A stretch of DNA of 64,000 nucleotides, taken from contig NZ_JASCRS010000004.1 of NCBI RefSeq assembly GCF_030010235.1, positions 62,001-126,000 of the forward strand. Reading direction: 5' to 3'. Under the pieces are notes generated by a model. It saw only the letters and a list, made by a program, of their open reading frames with translations, was not told where the DNA came from and searched no databases. Shown here piece after piece: positions 17,425-25,932 of the stretch (positions within the stretch are counted from its first letter, which is position 1; each line of letters opens with the position of its first letter). The DNA comes from Leucobacter sp. UT-8R-CII-1-4 (lineage in GTDB: Bacteria; Actinomycetota; Actinomycetes; Actinomycetales; Microbacteriaceae). The position numbers were made by a program, and so were the translations under genes.

Positions 17425-17498
17425 TCGGGATGACAGGATTCGAACCTGCGACCCCGTCGTCCCGAACGACGTGCGCTACCAAGCTGCGCCACATCCCG
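17425..17498 (-). tRNA. tRNA-Pro (anticodon CGG)
   Basis: Read on the minus strand, the 74-base gene has acceptor arms CGGGATG and CATCCCG with discriminator A, a D-arm region GGCGCAGCTTGGTAGCGCA, anticodon stem CGTCG/CGACG around loop TTCGGGA, and a T-arm with GGTTCGAATCC. The anticodon is CGG, reading CCG. The 3' CCA is not encoded. The TTCGGGA loop and overall sequence are typical of actinobacterial tRNA-Pro. Confidence 0.96.
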
Positions 17499-17615
17499 AT
17501 GCGTTTGGTCTGGCCGAACGCATCGCCCACTCTACTCCGATGATTTCGAGAGTGTCGAGTTTTTCGCTGGCAGAAAAAGTTTGCTTGTTGTGGGCGCGAA
17601 AACGTTGCTGGGTCG

Positions 17616-18167
17616 CTAACGAATGTAGACGTCGAGATGGTTGCCGACGGTGCCGCGATCGTAGATTTTTCCTTGGTAGCCGAAGGGGGTGTCGTACACG
17701 GTTCCTTTCGGCGCAGAACCGGCCATCACAATAAAGCCGTCGGCGTCTGAAACGTAGCCGGCTGGGTTGACGTGACGTCCTGGCACTTCGAGTCCTTCGC
17801 CAGGTAGTACTTGCTGGCTGTAGTACGTGAACTTGTAGCCGCCCCAATTAATGGCGCCTTTGAACATGAATTCTTCTAGCGAGAAGAGGGCGTTTACGGG
17901 GGCGCCCGCTACTTTTGCTTCTTCGAGCGATGCCACGCTTAAATCAATCGCTGGATCGGCACCGGCTTTTGACTGAAACAGTTGGTTTGCCGCGGGCTGG
18001 GTTGATCCAGCGGGAGTAATTGCGAGGGCTTCTGAGGCCGAGAGTGGTGCTGCGGCAATCGCGCCAAAAAATCCAACAGCGGCAATTGCGGCGCCAACAC
18101 GGCGCACCGTTCCGCTCCCGGTGGTTCCGGAAGTTTTGGGGGCGTTCGCTGGTGATGAGACGGTCAC
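17616..18167 (-). CDS. Secreted protein with a 3D-like C-terminal domain
   Basis: A 183-residue protein from ATG 18167. An N-terminal signal (about residues 20-48, TVRRVGAAIAAVGFFGAIAAA, cut near ASA) targets it for export. The C-terminal 75 residues read WGGYKFTYYSQQVLPG, then VSDADGFIVMAGSAPKG and TPFGYQGKIYDRGTVGNHLDVYI; the Asp-rich pattern with a final D-V-Y resembles the 3D (three-Asp) domain of wall-active and lytic transglycosylase-like proteins. Recognition of 3D is by pattern only and is uncertain. It could act on the cell wall. It is divergent from the sensor-kinase operon. Confidence 0.6.
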   Translation of the reverse strand: MTVSSPANAPKTSGTTGSGTVRRVGAAIAAVGFFGAIAAAPLSASEALAITPAGSTQPAANQLFQSKAGADPAIDLSVASLEEAKVAGAPVNALFSLEEFMFKGAINWGGYKFTYYSQQVLPGEGLEVPGRHVNPAGYVSDADGFIVMAGSAPKGTVYDTPFGYQGKIYDRGTVGNHLDVYIR

Positions 18168-18365
18168 AGTGATGCGAGTCTAACCGGGCTTCCCGAGAAC
18201 GCCCAGGGAATGCGCGAACGTTTGGACGCGAGCCGCGAAGCGGTCGGGGGAGAGGCAAGGCGCGCGGCAGATGCGCGAGCGCGCAGCAAGCATTCTGGAA
18301 AACCCGAATTCTCTTTTCTGGTTGTCTCGGTAGGTATCGATTCGCACGCACCCTACGGTGGAACT

Positions 18366-19898
18366 ATGACAGATACAACTGCTTCCCAGGGGGCCGAGCC
18401 TCAAGCAGCACCGACAGCAGCTCCGGCAGCGACGGCAGCCCCGACCACGCAGGGTGCGCCGTTGATCCAGGCTGCGCCGGCGGCACCGCTCGCACCAGCA
18501 GACGCGCAAATTCCGGTAGCTGCTTCGGGCGCATTTGGCGCGCCAAGCACCCCGACTGCTCCGAGCGTCGCTCCCCAGCAGAGCTCTGGTAGACAGCGTT
18601 CTAAGATCGGCTTTGGCAGGGTGATGCTCACTGTGTTGCACCTCGCAGCGCTCGGCATGCTTGGCACGGTTGTCTTTGTTGTTGCCGCGACTGTGTTTTC
18701 GCTTGGCATCGGCCTCAGCTTCGCTTTCGGTATCGGCCTCATTTTGTTGGTCGGCCTGGTCTATACGCTGTTCGGGGTTGCTTGGCTTGAGGTTGAGCGT
18801 GTCAGGGGCCTCTATAGTCTCGATACTGGCGCGCTGCGCCTGCGCCCCCGTGAGCACCCTGGTTTCGGGGGTTGGCTTCAGGCCATGCTGAAGCAAAGCG
18901 TTGACGGTCGTATGTGGGCCAGCCTGTTGAGTCTTGCGATTGGCACTGTGTTTGGTCTGTTGGTGATTCGCCTCGCAGCATCAGCGGTGTGGAGCTTTGT
19001 GATTATGTTTGGCGGCAGTGCACTGGGCAATCAGCTGGGCGTGTGGCGTCTCTTTGGTCCCGAAATTAGTGGTTTCCAGACGAACGAAGTGGCCGACAGT
19101 TTCTCGTCACCGTTGTGGTCGCTTAGCGTGGTGGTGTTGTCGCTTGCTGCCATGATCGGCCTCGGCGCACTGCACGCGCTGATTGTTCGAGGGCTACTTG
19201 GTTCGCCTTCGCGTAGTGAGCTCGCGGCAACTGTGCGCGTCACCAGTGCTCAGCGTGAGGGTGCGGTGCGTGCGGCAGATCTTGAGCGTACTCGTATCGA
19301 GCGTGATCTTCATGATGGGGTTCAGCCGCGTTTGGTTTCTATCGGTATGACGCTTGGTCTTGCTCAGCAGAAAATTGACGAGGATCCGGCGGCCGCGAAG
19401 GCGCTGGTCAGCGAGGCGCACACCTCCACCAAGGCAGCAATCACTGAGTTGCGGCAGCTGGCTCGCGGTATTCACGCTTCGGTGCTTGATGATCGTGGTC
19501 TCGATGCAGCGCTTTCGGCGCTTGCGGGTCGCAGCCATGTGCCGGTTCTGCTTGATGTTCGAATGGATGGTTCGGCCGATTTGCGTCAGCAGAGCAGCGT
19601 CTTTCGCGACGCTGAGGCTGCCGTGTATTTCTCTATCGCTGAGGCGCTCACGAATGCGGCAAAACATTCTCGTGCTGCCGAGTGCAGGGTTGTGGTGCGG
19701 CTGCGAGATGCGGGCACGCCGGGTGCGTTGATCTGGGCTCGTGTCGAGGACAACGGCATCGGGGGCGCAACCTTGCAACCCGGTGGTGGCCTTGACGGTA
19801 TCTCGAATCGGGTGCTCGCGGCTGGCGGTAATTTCAGCATTGTGAGCCCGAATGGTGGGCCAACAACTTTGGAGGTGAGTGTTCCATGCGCGTCTTAA
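18366..19898 (+). CDS. Sensor histidine kinase (HisKA_3, NarL-type partner)
   Basis: A 510-residue kinase starting at ATG 18366; the frame is open further upstream but those residues are not protein-like. Residues 1-80 are a flexible Ala/Pro/Thr/Gln tail. Several membrane segments follow (about 85-135 and 185-285), matching the sensor domain seen in actinobacterial DesK-like kinases. The dimerisation helix has ERTRIERDLHDGVQPRL near residue 305 with the phospho-accepting His in DLHDG. The ATP domain shows ALTNAAKHS (N box), VEDNGIGG (G1) and PGGGLDGISNRV (G2). It overlaps the response-regulator start by 13 bases. Stimulus unknown; the membrane sensor suggests envelope signals. Confidence 0.88.
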   Translation: MTDTTASQGAEPQAAPTAAPAATAAPTTQGAPLIQAAPAAPLAPADAQIPVAASGAFGAPSTPTAPSVAPQQSSGRQRSKIGFGRVMLTVLHLAALGMLGTVVFVVAATVFSLGIGLSFAFGIGLILLVGLVYTLFGVAWLEVERVRGLYSLDTGALRLRPREHPGFGGWLQAMLKQSVDGRMWASLLSLAIGTVFGLLVIRLAASAVWSFVIMFGGSALGNQLGVWRLFGPEISGFQTNEVADSFSSPLWSLSVVVLSLAAMIGLGALHALIVRGLLGSPSRSELAATVRVTSAQREGAVRAADLERTRIERDLHDGVQPRLVSIGMTLGLAQQKIDEDPAAAKALVSEAHTSTKAAITELRQLARGIHASVLDDRGLDAALSALAGRSHVPVLLDVRMDGSADLRQQSSVFRDAEAAVYFSIAEALTNAAKHSRAAECRVVVRLRDAGTPGALIWARVEDNGIGGATLQPGGGLDGISNRVLAAGGNFSIVSPNGGPTTLEVSVPCAS

Positions 19899-20539
19899 TC
19901 TGCGAAGACTCGGTGCTGTTGCGCGAGGGAATCGTGCGACTGCTTGCCGACGCTGGTCACGAGGTGGTCGCGGCGCTCGCCGACACTGACCGGCTCGATG
20001 AGTCTGTGATCGAAACGAATCCTGATTTGTGCATTCTTGATGTGCGCCTGCCTCCGACGTTCACCGATGAGGGAATTCGGGCAGCGCTTCGAATTCGGGC
20101 GACGACGCCGGATCTGCCGATCTTGGTGCTCTCGCAGTATGTCGAGGAGCGTTACGCGAGTGAGTTGATTGCTGCGCAGGGTGGGGCGCTCGGTTACCTG
20201 TTGAAGGATCGTGTTGCTGACATCACCGATTTTCTTGAGTCGGTTGACCGAATTGCGCAGGGAGCGACGGTGCTCGACCCCGAAGTTGTCGCGCAGTTGC
20301 TGAGTCGTCAAACGAAAAACTCTCGCATGGCGCAGCTTACCGATCGTGAGCGTCAGGTGCTTTCGCTTCTCGCTGAGGGCAAGTCCAATCAGGCGATTGC
20401 TGCGGTGCTGTTTCTTTCCGAGGCAAGTATCGAAAAGCACATCACCGCAATTTTTCAGAAGCTCGGGCTTGAGGCCGACGAGCATGGCAACCGACGAGTG
20501 CTGGCCGCGCTCGCACACATTGAAATCACGGGATCATGA
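19886..20539 (+). CDS. NarL/FixJ-family response regulator
   Basis: A 217-residue regulator. The receiver domain has the acidic pair in CEDSVLLREG, the phospho-acceptor Asp in LCILDVRLPP at about residue 52, the conserved Ser in ILVLSQ and the Lys in GYLLKDRV. The output domain is a LuxR helix-turn-helix: LTDRERQVLSLLAEGKSNQAIA and LSEASIEKHITAIFQKLGL. It overlaps its kinase by 13 bases and the next gene by four (ATGA), so all three are one operon. Confidence 0.9.
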   Translation: MRVLICEDSVLLREGIVRLLADAGHEVVAALADTDRLDESVIETNPDLCILDVRLPPTFTDEGIRAALRIRATTPDLPILVLSQYVEERYASELIAAQGGALGYLLKDRVADITDFLESVDRIAQGATVLDPEVVAQLLSRQTKNSRMAQLTDRERQVLSLLAEGKSNQAIAAVLFLSEASIEKHITAIFQKLGLEADEHGNRRVLAALAHIEITGS

Positions 20540-21402
20540 ACAACAACACAAACGAAGTTATGAGCGATACGAGCGCTGCGCCACGATCGAACTGGGTTGC
20601 GATCACCGTTGCTGTGATCGGTGGGGCGCTTTTGCTCGGTGCGATGGGAACGGCCGCAGTTGCCGGTATCTATGCGTCGACAAGAAGTGGTGGCGGCGAG
20701 GCCCAGCATCTCACCAGTTCGGCTGAGGGGGTCACTAGCTTGAGCGTTGAGGCGGTTGCTGCGAGGTTTGTGATCACCTGTGAGGGTGCGGTGGATCGCC
20801 CAGGCACTTTCGACTTGACGACCGATTCGGGCGACCGCCAGTGGCGCATGTTTGAGCGGGGTGGCCACCTCAGGGTTGAGCCTAATGAGCCCTGGATTGG
20901 TGCTTCGTTTGGCGGAAGCCAGCGTGTTCAAGACATCACCCTTGGTCTGCCGGCTGAGGCTTGCGATGGTAGTTCTGTGCTTAACGCTGACGTTGAGTTG
21001 GGGGCAGGGAAGCTGTTGATTGATGGCAGTTACGGTGAGTTCGAGGCGCTTGTTGAGGCTGGTGACTTCGAATTCACGGGTGATGCTGACGCGTTTGACC
21101 TTGAGCTCGCTGCGGGCAGCGCGGATTTTGTGGCAAACAATGTGCGTGAGGCTCAGGTTACGGTTTCTGCTGGCAAGGTGAAGGGCGAATTCGCTGGATC
21201 AGCACCAGCCTTGCTTGAGGCTGAAGTGAATGCTGGTCGGGCAGTGTTGACGTTGCCAGACGAGTTGTACTCGATCCGTTCTGATGTTTCTGCTGGCAGC
21301 TTTGATAATGCATTGCGAACTGAGCAGGGTGTGACGGGCCATGAGGTGAAGGTTGATGTTTCGGCGGGTCATCTTGGGTTGAAACCGAGGACTGCTCTGT
21401 AA
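20536..21402 (+). CDS. Membrane-anchored beta-repeat protein, DUF4097-like
   Basis: A 288-residue protein with one N-terminal membrane helix (about 23-48) and an extracytoplasmic domain. Its second half is built from repeats of about 20 residues that contain a (V/L)-x-A-G turn: LVEAGDFEF, LELAAGSADF, VTVSAGKVKG, EVNAGRAVL, DVSAGSFDN and DVSAGHLGL. This pattern is the right-handed beta-solenoid of DUF4097/LiaF-type domains. Placed in an operon with a LuxR-type two-component system, it may be the envelope-stress effector or part of the sensing loop. ATG 20536 overlaps the regulator stop. Confidence 0.72.
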   Translation: MNNNTNEVMSDTSAAPRSNWVAITVAVIGGALLLGAMGTAAVAGIYASTRSGGGEAQHLTSSAEGVTSLSVEAVAARFVITCEGAVDRPGTFDLTTDSGDRQWRMFERGGHLRVEPNEPWIGASFGGSQRVQDITLGLPAEACDGSSVLNADVELGAGKLLIDGSYGEFEALVEAGDFEFTGDADAFDLELAAGSADFVANNVREAQVTVSAGKVKGEFAGSAPALLEAEVNAGRAVLTLPDELYSIRSDVSAGSFDNALRTEQGVTGHEVKVDVSAGHLGLKPRTAL

Positions 21403-21414
21403 CCCTGAAGCAAG

Positions 21415-21455
21415 ATTACGTCTAAACGTAGTTGGGTTTATCGGGAAGACGTAAT
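21415..21455. promoter_or_regulatory. Inverted repeats upstream of the NRAMP gene (candidate operator)
   Basis: ATTACGTCT (21415-21423) and AGACGTAAT (21447-21455) are perfect 9-base arms 23 bases apart. Within the left part, TACGT-ctaa-ACGTA (21417-21430) forms a smaller palindrome. Their position about 50-90 bases before an NRAMP gene suits a metal-responsive repressor such as an MntR/DtxR protein; which one is inference. Confidence 0.45.
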
Positions 21456-21464
21456 ACTGCTATT

Positions 21465-21496
21465 CTGGCCGTGTCACCGTTAGGTGCCACGGCCAG
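21465..21496 (+). promoter_or_regulatory. Strong leader hairpin before the NRAMP gene
   Basis: CTGGCCGTG (21465-21473) pairs with CACGGCCAG (21488-21496); inside, CACC (21475-21478) pairs with GGTG (21483-21486) around a GTTA loop. This is a 13-bp stem with a single mismatch. Its 3' arm ends next to the AGAAAG ribosome site, so it may control translation of the transporter. No U-tract follows, so it is not an intrinsic terminator. Confidence 0.6.
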
Positions 21497-21505
21497 AAAG
21501 TTGTG

Positions 21506-22750
21506 ATGCCCCTTAGCAAAGAGCGCACCCCACGTGCGATGCCAGAGCGCGGGCTCTTTCGACTGCTCGGGCCAGCCTTTGTCGCGGCAATCGCATACGT
21601 TGATCCCGGCAACGTCGCCGCCAATCTCTCTGCGGGCGCAAAGTATGGCTATCTGCTGGTGTGGGTACTTGTGCTCGCAAACGCTATGGCGGTTATTGTG
21701 CAGTATCTTTCTGCCAAACTTGGCCTCGTTACGGGTAAAAGTCTCGCCGAAATGCTTGGCGACAGAATGCCAAGAACTTCTCGACTGCTGTATTGGTTGC
21801 AGGCCGAGCTCGTAGCGGTTGCGACCGATATCGCCGAGGTCATCGGCGGGGCAATAGCGCTTGCGATCCTCTTCGACCTGCCCCTTGTGCTTGGCGGCAC
21901 CATCGTTGGCGTAGTCTCGATGCTGCTGCTCGCCATGCAGCGCCGCGGCCAGCTGCTTTTCGAGCGCGTCATTATCGGGCTACTCGCCGTAATCACAGTC
22001 GGTTTTGTTGCAGGCCTATTCGTGACGCCGGTCGATTGGGGCGGAGTCGCGGGCGGGCTCGCGCCGAAGTTTGACGGCGCTGAAACGGTACTGCTCGCTG
22101 CGGGCATGCTCGGCGCGACCGTTATGCCGCACGCGATCTACCTGCACTCTTCTCTAGTGCGCGATCGGCACGGTGCTCAGCACACTCCTGACCGCCTGCG
22201 TCGATTGCTGAAAGCCACTCGTTGGGACGTACTGCTTTCGCTCGTTGTCGCCGGTGGTGTAAACATCGCGATGCTGCTGCTTGCGGCCTCAGCGCTTCGA
22301 GGGGTGGATGGCACCGACACAATCGAGGGCGCCGCGGCTGTGATCAGCAGCCACCTCGGCCCCGCCATCGGTGTGATCTTCGGTATCGGCTTGCTGGCCT
22401 CGGGCCTTGCTTCTACCTCGGTCGGCGCCTACGCCGGAGCCGACATTATGGGCGGCCTGCTTAAAAAGAAATTTCCACTCATCGTGCGCCGAGCGGTCAC
22501 CTTGATCCCGGCGCTCATCGTGCTCGGCGTCGGAATCGATCCAACGTGGGCACTGGTCTTGAGCCAAGTCGTGCTCTCGTTCGGAATTCCGTTTGCGCTT
22601 ATTCCGCTGGTCTGGCTGACTGGAAAACGCACGGTGATGGGCCAGTACGCAAACGGCATCGCCATGCGTATCGCAGCGTGGGTGACCGTCGCGGCAATCG
22701 TGCTGCTGAACGCTTTGCTGATTTACCTGACCGTCACAGGACAGGACTAG
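21506..22750 (+). CDS. mntH: NRAMP family divalent metal (manganese) transporter
   Basis: A 414-residue protein with about 11 membrane helices. The NRAMP helix-1 metal site DPGN is present in AIAYVDPGNVAANL (about residues 32-35), and the helix-6 motif appears as MPHAIYLHSSL (M-P-H, about 210). These residues bind Mn2+ or Fe2+ and drive proton-coupled uptake. ATG 21506 is chosen; GTG 21503 is one codon earlier. It is a single-gene unit with an operator-like repeat and a strong hairpin in its leader. Downstream lies the boundary of the accessory island. Confidence 0.9.
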   Translation: MPLSKERTPRAMPERGLFRLLGPAFVAAIAYVDPGNVAANLSAGAKYGYLLVWVLVLANAMAVIVQYLSAKLGLVTGKSLAEMLGDRMPRTSRLLYWLQAELVAVATDIAEVIGGAIALAILFDLPLVLGGTIVGVVSMLLLAMQRRGQLLFERVIIGLLAVITVGFVAGLFVTPVDWGGVAGGLAPKFDGAETVLLAAGMLGATVMPHAIYLHSSLVRDRHGAQHTPDRLRRLLKATRWDVLLSLVVAGGVNIAMLLLAASALRGVDGTDTIEGAAAVISSHLGPAIGVIFGIGLLASGLASTSVGAYAGADIMGGLLKKKFPLIVRRAVTLIPALIVLGVGIDPTWALVLSQVVLSFGIPFALIPLVWLTGKRTVMGQYANGIAMRIAAWVTVAAIVLLNALLIYLTVTGQD

Positions 22751-22971
22751 TCCCGGCGCATGTTACCCGGTGTCGCTCAAGGCGATTGTAGCGTCAGGTC
22801 TTCAAAATCAGTCTCGTGTTTAAACTTCTCAAATAAGTTTGTGGTTGCGGCAACTGCAAATTACAAAAGGAGTTCCAGCCGACAGATCAATATTGAAGGC
22901 TTCGGAATACACAAGAACGATTGCTCGTTAAACGGCGCAGAAGTACTCGACTTTGGTCCGACCTGCGCCTC

Positions 22972-24180
22972 CTAGTGTGAGGTATGGCATGTATGCGATA
23001 GCCGGGCTGGACCATGTGAAGGGACTTCCACCATAACTTGTTGGACTGCTCGAGGATTCGCGGTGCGACACTTCGTGCAGCCTCGATGAAGGCCGGCGTT
23101 GAGATACTCTTTGCGATTTTTCTGATTATGTTGTCCTCCAGCGGACACAAGGAGGAGTGAACTGGGCGCAAGAGTGAGTTCATCCCAAATTCTGTCGTGT
23201 GCGGGGTTTTGAGAAGCATGATGTGGCGCCGAGCTGGCCACAAGACTTTCTACTACTTTCGCGAGGCCTTTTGGGCTCTGAACATCGAGCCATTGCCCGT
23301 CTGAGTCGCTCCAGATAATCACTGGCTGTTCCAAGCTCGCTTTTTCGTCCCAAAGCAACGTGCAAAGTGCACGGCGGTTTTGAACGCTAAGTCGTGTGAT
23401 CGCAAATGCCTGGGGAAGTCCAGGTGGAAGGTATACATTTGCCGCAGCTGGCGCTTCTGACGCGTTCGCAAGGGTCGCAACGCCCGGTCTTCCTTCGCGT
23501 TCCCAATCTTTCTGGTTCTGGTATAGCGCGAGGTCAATTGAAAAGAAACGAATAATTATCTTTCTTCTCAATGCAGACTTGAGAATTGCGATTAAGGCAT
23601 CTGCGCGCTTCTTTACCCGTTGAAGAATCTCATCAATGTTTACAGCGCCATATGGTCCGTTGCGGTCTTCATGGTCGTTGGCGAAGGAAAACCGAATAGA
23701 GCTATCCTCATGTGAACCAGCCGAACTTGTCCAGCCAGCGAGAGTTGCTTCAGCCCGCTTCAAGATACTCAGTGTGAGGCCTTCTCCCTGATCGGAAGCA
23801 AGGAGCTTCTCAGTGATCTCGTCGAGCAAACTCTCCATATCAATTGTGATGTCCTTTGTAGGGAGAGGATCTTCGGGGTCTGACTCGGATAATTGCCTCA
23901 TAAGTATCGCCCACTCGGTCGGAACCCAGAGTTCGGTGAGCGATTTTTTGGCTGCATTTATCAAGGAAACGGCACCGCCGATGTGATCGGTGTCATCATG
24001 GCTGAGAATTAGAATCTGAGGCGAGTGTTTTGCCGCTTGCTTGCCGACGCTTTTAGTTCCACCAGCATCGATAGCGATGACGCAGTCGCTTCCGGATCGG
24101 GACCAGATGAAGCACTCGCCGTGTCCAGGACTCCTTGATTTGCCGACGAGTGCGGTCAATTTCATCACCATGGTAGACAT
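22972..24180 (-). CDS. MBL-fold metallo-hydrolase in accessory island (possible defence protein)
   Basis: A 402-residue protein starting at ATG 24180. The N-terminal 100 residues are a metallo-beta-lactamase fold: GHGECFIW, IAIDAGGT, then the metal motif LSHDDTDHIGG (H-x-D-x-D-H) near residue 60, as in ComEC-like hydrolases. A long charged middle (about 110-250) separates it from a C-terminal part with SSAPHHASQNPAHDRIW, which matches the SHHGS-type motif of that family. The end is Cys/His-rich (CTKC, CHTSH). Codon use and base composition look unlike the neighbours. Proteins of this layout are often found in phage-defence islands with peptidases or NTPases; here no such partner is intact, so defence is only inferred. 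Confidence 0.72.
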   Translation of the reverse strand: MSTMVMKLTALVGKSRSPGHGECFIWSRSGSDCVIAIDAGGTKSVGKQAAKHSPQILILSHDDTDHIGGAVSLINAAKKSLTELWVPTEWAILMRQLSESDPEDPLPTKDITIDMESLLDEITEKLLASDQGEGLTLSILKRAEATLAGWTSSAGSHEDSSIRFSFANDHEDRNGPYGAVNIDEILQRVKKRADALIAILKSALRRKIIIRFFSIDLALYQNQKDWEREGRPGVATLANASEAPAAANVYLPPGLPQAFAITRLSVQNRRALCTLLWDEKASLEQPVIIWSDSDGQWLDVQSPKGLAKVVESLVASSAPHHASQNPAHDRIWDELTLAPSSLLLVSAGGQHNQKNRKEYLNAGLHRGCTKCRTANPRAVQQVMVEVPSHGPARLSHTCHTSH

Positions 24181-24380
24181 ATCCTCAGCGTTATCAATAT
24201 TTAATACAATGGCGTTTAATGTACCCTGGGCTGGCGGAAATGACTACTACTTATTTTCGTTACCTGAACTGTGGAAAAGGTCATACATGCGTTTCGGCGC
24301 CAAAACACTGCTGCCAAGCTGATGTGTAAATTACTGCTAGGTGGTTTGGTTGACTCGCGCGTGGCTCATTCGGCAACGCC

Positions 24381-24656
24381 GTGGAAGCCCGCAAAGCTGT
24401 AGAAGTATGCGGACTAGCTTCTTCGTATTTGAACGAGTTCGGCCATGCCACTGTGCTCACGAGCTCTGCACAGGTACCAGAAGAGGAATCTGGTTTAGGG
24501 GCCGAGTGCTATTCCATTTATTGCCTCGAGCGCAGGCTGCTTGGTAATGCAAAATCCGAATGGGTACGTATTCCGTTCATGGCGGGCCGCGGATCTTGCG
24601 GCCAAGATACTGATGACGATATTTTGGCGGTTCTCTTGACAGAACTAATCTTGTGA
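24381..24656 (+). CDS. Hypothetical protein, 91 residues
   Basis: GTG 24381 to the stop at 24656 encodes a compact acidic sequence: VCGLASSYLNEFGHATVLTSSAQ near the start, then LGAECYSIYCLERRLLG, and FMAGRGSCGQDTDDDILAVLLTELIL at the end (shown in parts across residues 65-91). The composition is protein-like and it is divergent from the MBL-fold gene with 200 bases between. It may be a small partner of that protein. No family recognised. Confidence 0.4.
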   Translation: MEARKAVEVCGLASSYLNEFGHATVLTSSAQVPEEESGLGAECYSIYCLERRLLGNAKSEWVRIPFMAGRGSCGQDTDDDILAVLLTELIL

Positions 24657-24952
24657 TTGGTTGGCGAAGCTGGCTTGAAATCTATGCATGTCGCACTCAC
24701 CTTGGTCGCAGAGTCTGACAGTGCTCTTTGAGCGCCAGAAACGCGCCAGCCGTTGATGGTCCTATATCTTTGCTGAGGTTTCCTCTCAGGTGTATGGTTC
24801 GGCTGCCCGACTCATCCACAATCACTTCGTTCTGATGCATTCGCATTTGAGGTCGCGCAAATAGTTCCTTCGTACCCAACTTGGCTGCAAGAAAAAACAC
24901 CCCACTTCCACGCACTGAAATTCTGGCCCTGGAAGTCGGGACTTTTATCTAG
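24657..24952. other. Low-coding stretch in accessory island
   Basis: I see no gene I can defend here. A 72-codon minus-strand frame at 24697-24915 contains a plausible segment (HQNEVIVDESGSRTIHLRG) but has no ribosome site or family resemblance. It may be the stub of a lost gene. Confidence 0.4.
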
Positions 24953-25285
24953 CTAGGATTTATGGACGGTGCTAGGGCACACTTCCCAGCGGTGAGTCAG
25001 CCAAACAGCCGGGTCGATCTTGCGGCGCAGCTTCCCGAAGTTGTTATTCCAGACGTGGGCGCGCTCAACCGTCCAGCGGTGACCGGACTGCAGAGACTCC
25101 CTCTTCTTATTGATGATGTAGTCACAGCCGAGTTCGCCCAGCAGATCGCGAGTGCCCTGGGAGTCGTAGCCCGCGTTCAGGTGTACGGTGATCAGTTCCG
25201 GAAGGTTAAAACCGAAACGATCCAGGCGCTCTAGCGTCCTTCTCAGCTCACGGGCGGTCGGCCCGTGCTTAGCCGACTCGTGACT
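24953..25285 (-). pseudogene. Remnant of an IS5-type transposase (C-terminal part)
   Basis: Read on the minus strand, an open frame of 110 codons without a start gives TARELRRTLERLDRFG, then ELITVHLNAGYDSQGTRDLLGELG, INKKRESLQSGHRWTVERAHVW and NNNFGKLRRKIDPAVW before a stop. The DAGYDS-like core (here NAGYDS, with Asn for Asp), the RWxVERxHxW segment and the order are those of the C-terminal half of IS5-family DDE transposases. The N-terminal half is missing: a stop (TGA) lies just upstream in frame, and related sequence (MKSRVG) continues in another frame, so a frameshift is likely. The element is dead. It shows past mobile activity in this island. Confidence 0.75.
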
Positions 25286-25932
25286 TCATCGGCGTGGTCG
25301 CCGGGGGAGCAGGTCAGGAACTCATCGGTCGGCAGGATGCCCAGCTCTACCTGAGCTTCATATGGGCGGAGTTCCGTCTCCTGCTGGAGCAGGCCTCCGC
25401 CGAGGATCGCAGCTATCTGGCACTGAGCGACAAAGAAACATTCCAGCCCATCGTAGAGTGGTGTGGTGCGGCAAGACCCATGCCCAGGCGGGCGAGGGTA
25501 AGTGCCTGGCAGAAGACCTGGCCCAGCGGCACCGGGAATGGGTTAACGCCAGGTCATTTCCATCTTTCTTCTGCTCTATCCCACGCTGCACTATCGTATC
25601 TCCGTCATCATCCGGGAGAGTAGCATCAACGCTGAGCGGGCCCGGCTCCGCTGGAACGGCGCGCCGGAGAATGGTGTTTGATCTTGCGTAGGGAAGACTC
25701 CTGGGTCAATGACCAGATCCTGACCGAGATTGAGGAAGCCACTGCGGAAACGGGGCAGATCTTCCACTCCGACGCGGAGATGATGGCCCGGCTGCACTCG
25801 GATGCTTCGGACAGCCGAGTGAGCAGCGTCGAGTAGAGAATCAAGCACTGTGCAGTGTTTCCCGAGAGCTGCTCCGGGAGGACTTGTTGGCTCGCTCTCT
25901 TGCTTGCGTGATTCTCTTCGTATGCTTGATGC
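25286..25932. other. Degenerate coding remnants
   Basis: Plus-strand frames here are protein-like in short pieces but broken. From 25294 one reads LYLSFIWAEFRLLLEQASAE then DRSYLALSDKETFQPIVEWC; a second frame later gives HYRISVIIRESSINAERARL, ending in a stop at 25678-25680. This suggests an old gene with frameshifts. I cannot name its family. It lies between the transposase remnant and the Mrr-like gene. Confidence 0.4.
25684..25836 (+). pseudogene. Possible 50-codon remnant or small protein
   Basis: TTG 25684 to TAG 25834-25836 gives LRREDSWVNDQILTEIEEAT, a glutamate/aspartate-rich helical sequence that ends SDASDSRVSSVE. It may be an antitoxin-like small protein or the tail of the broken gene upstream. 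There is no clear ribosome site. Confidence 0.25.

Noticed and set aside
22770..22850. tRNA-like or integration site at the left edge of the island
   Set aside because: The sequence does not fold into a cloverleaf and I found no matching direct repeat at the other edge.
22760..22975. Small plus-strand frame after mntH
   Set aside because: No ribosome site, overlaps the end of the MBL-fold gene and has no recognisable pattern.
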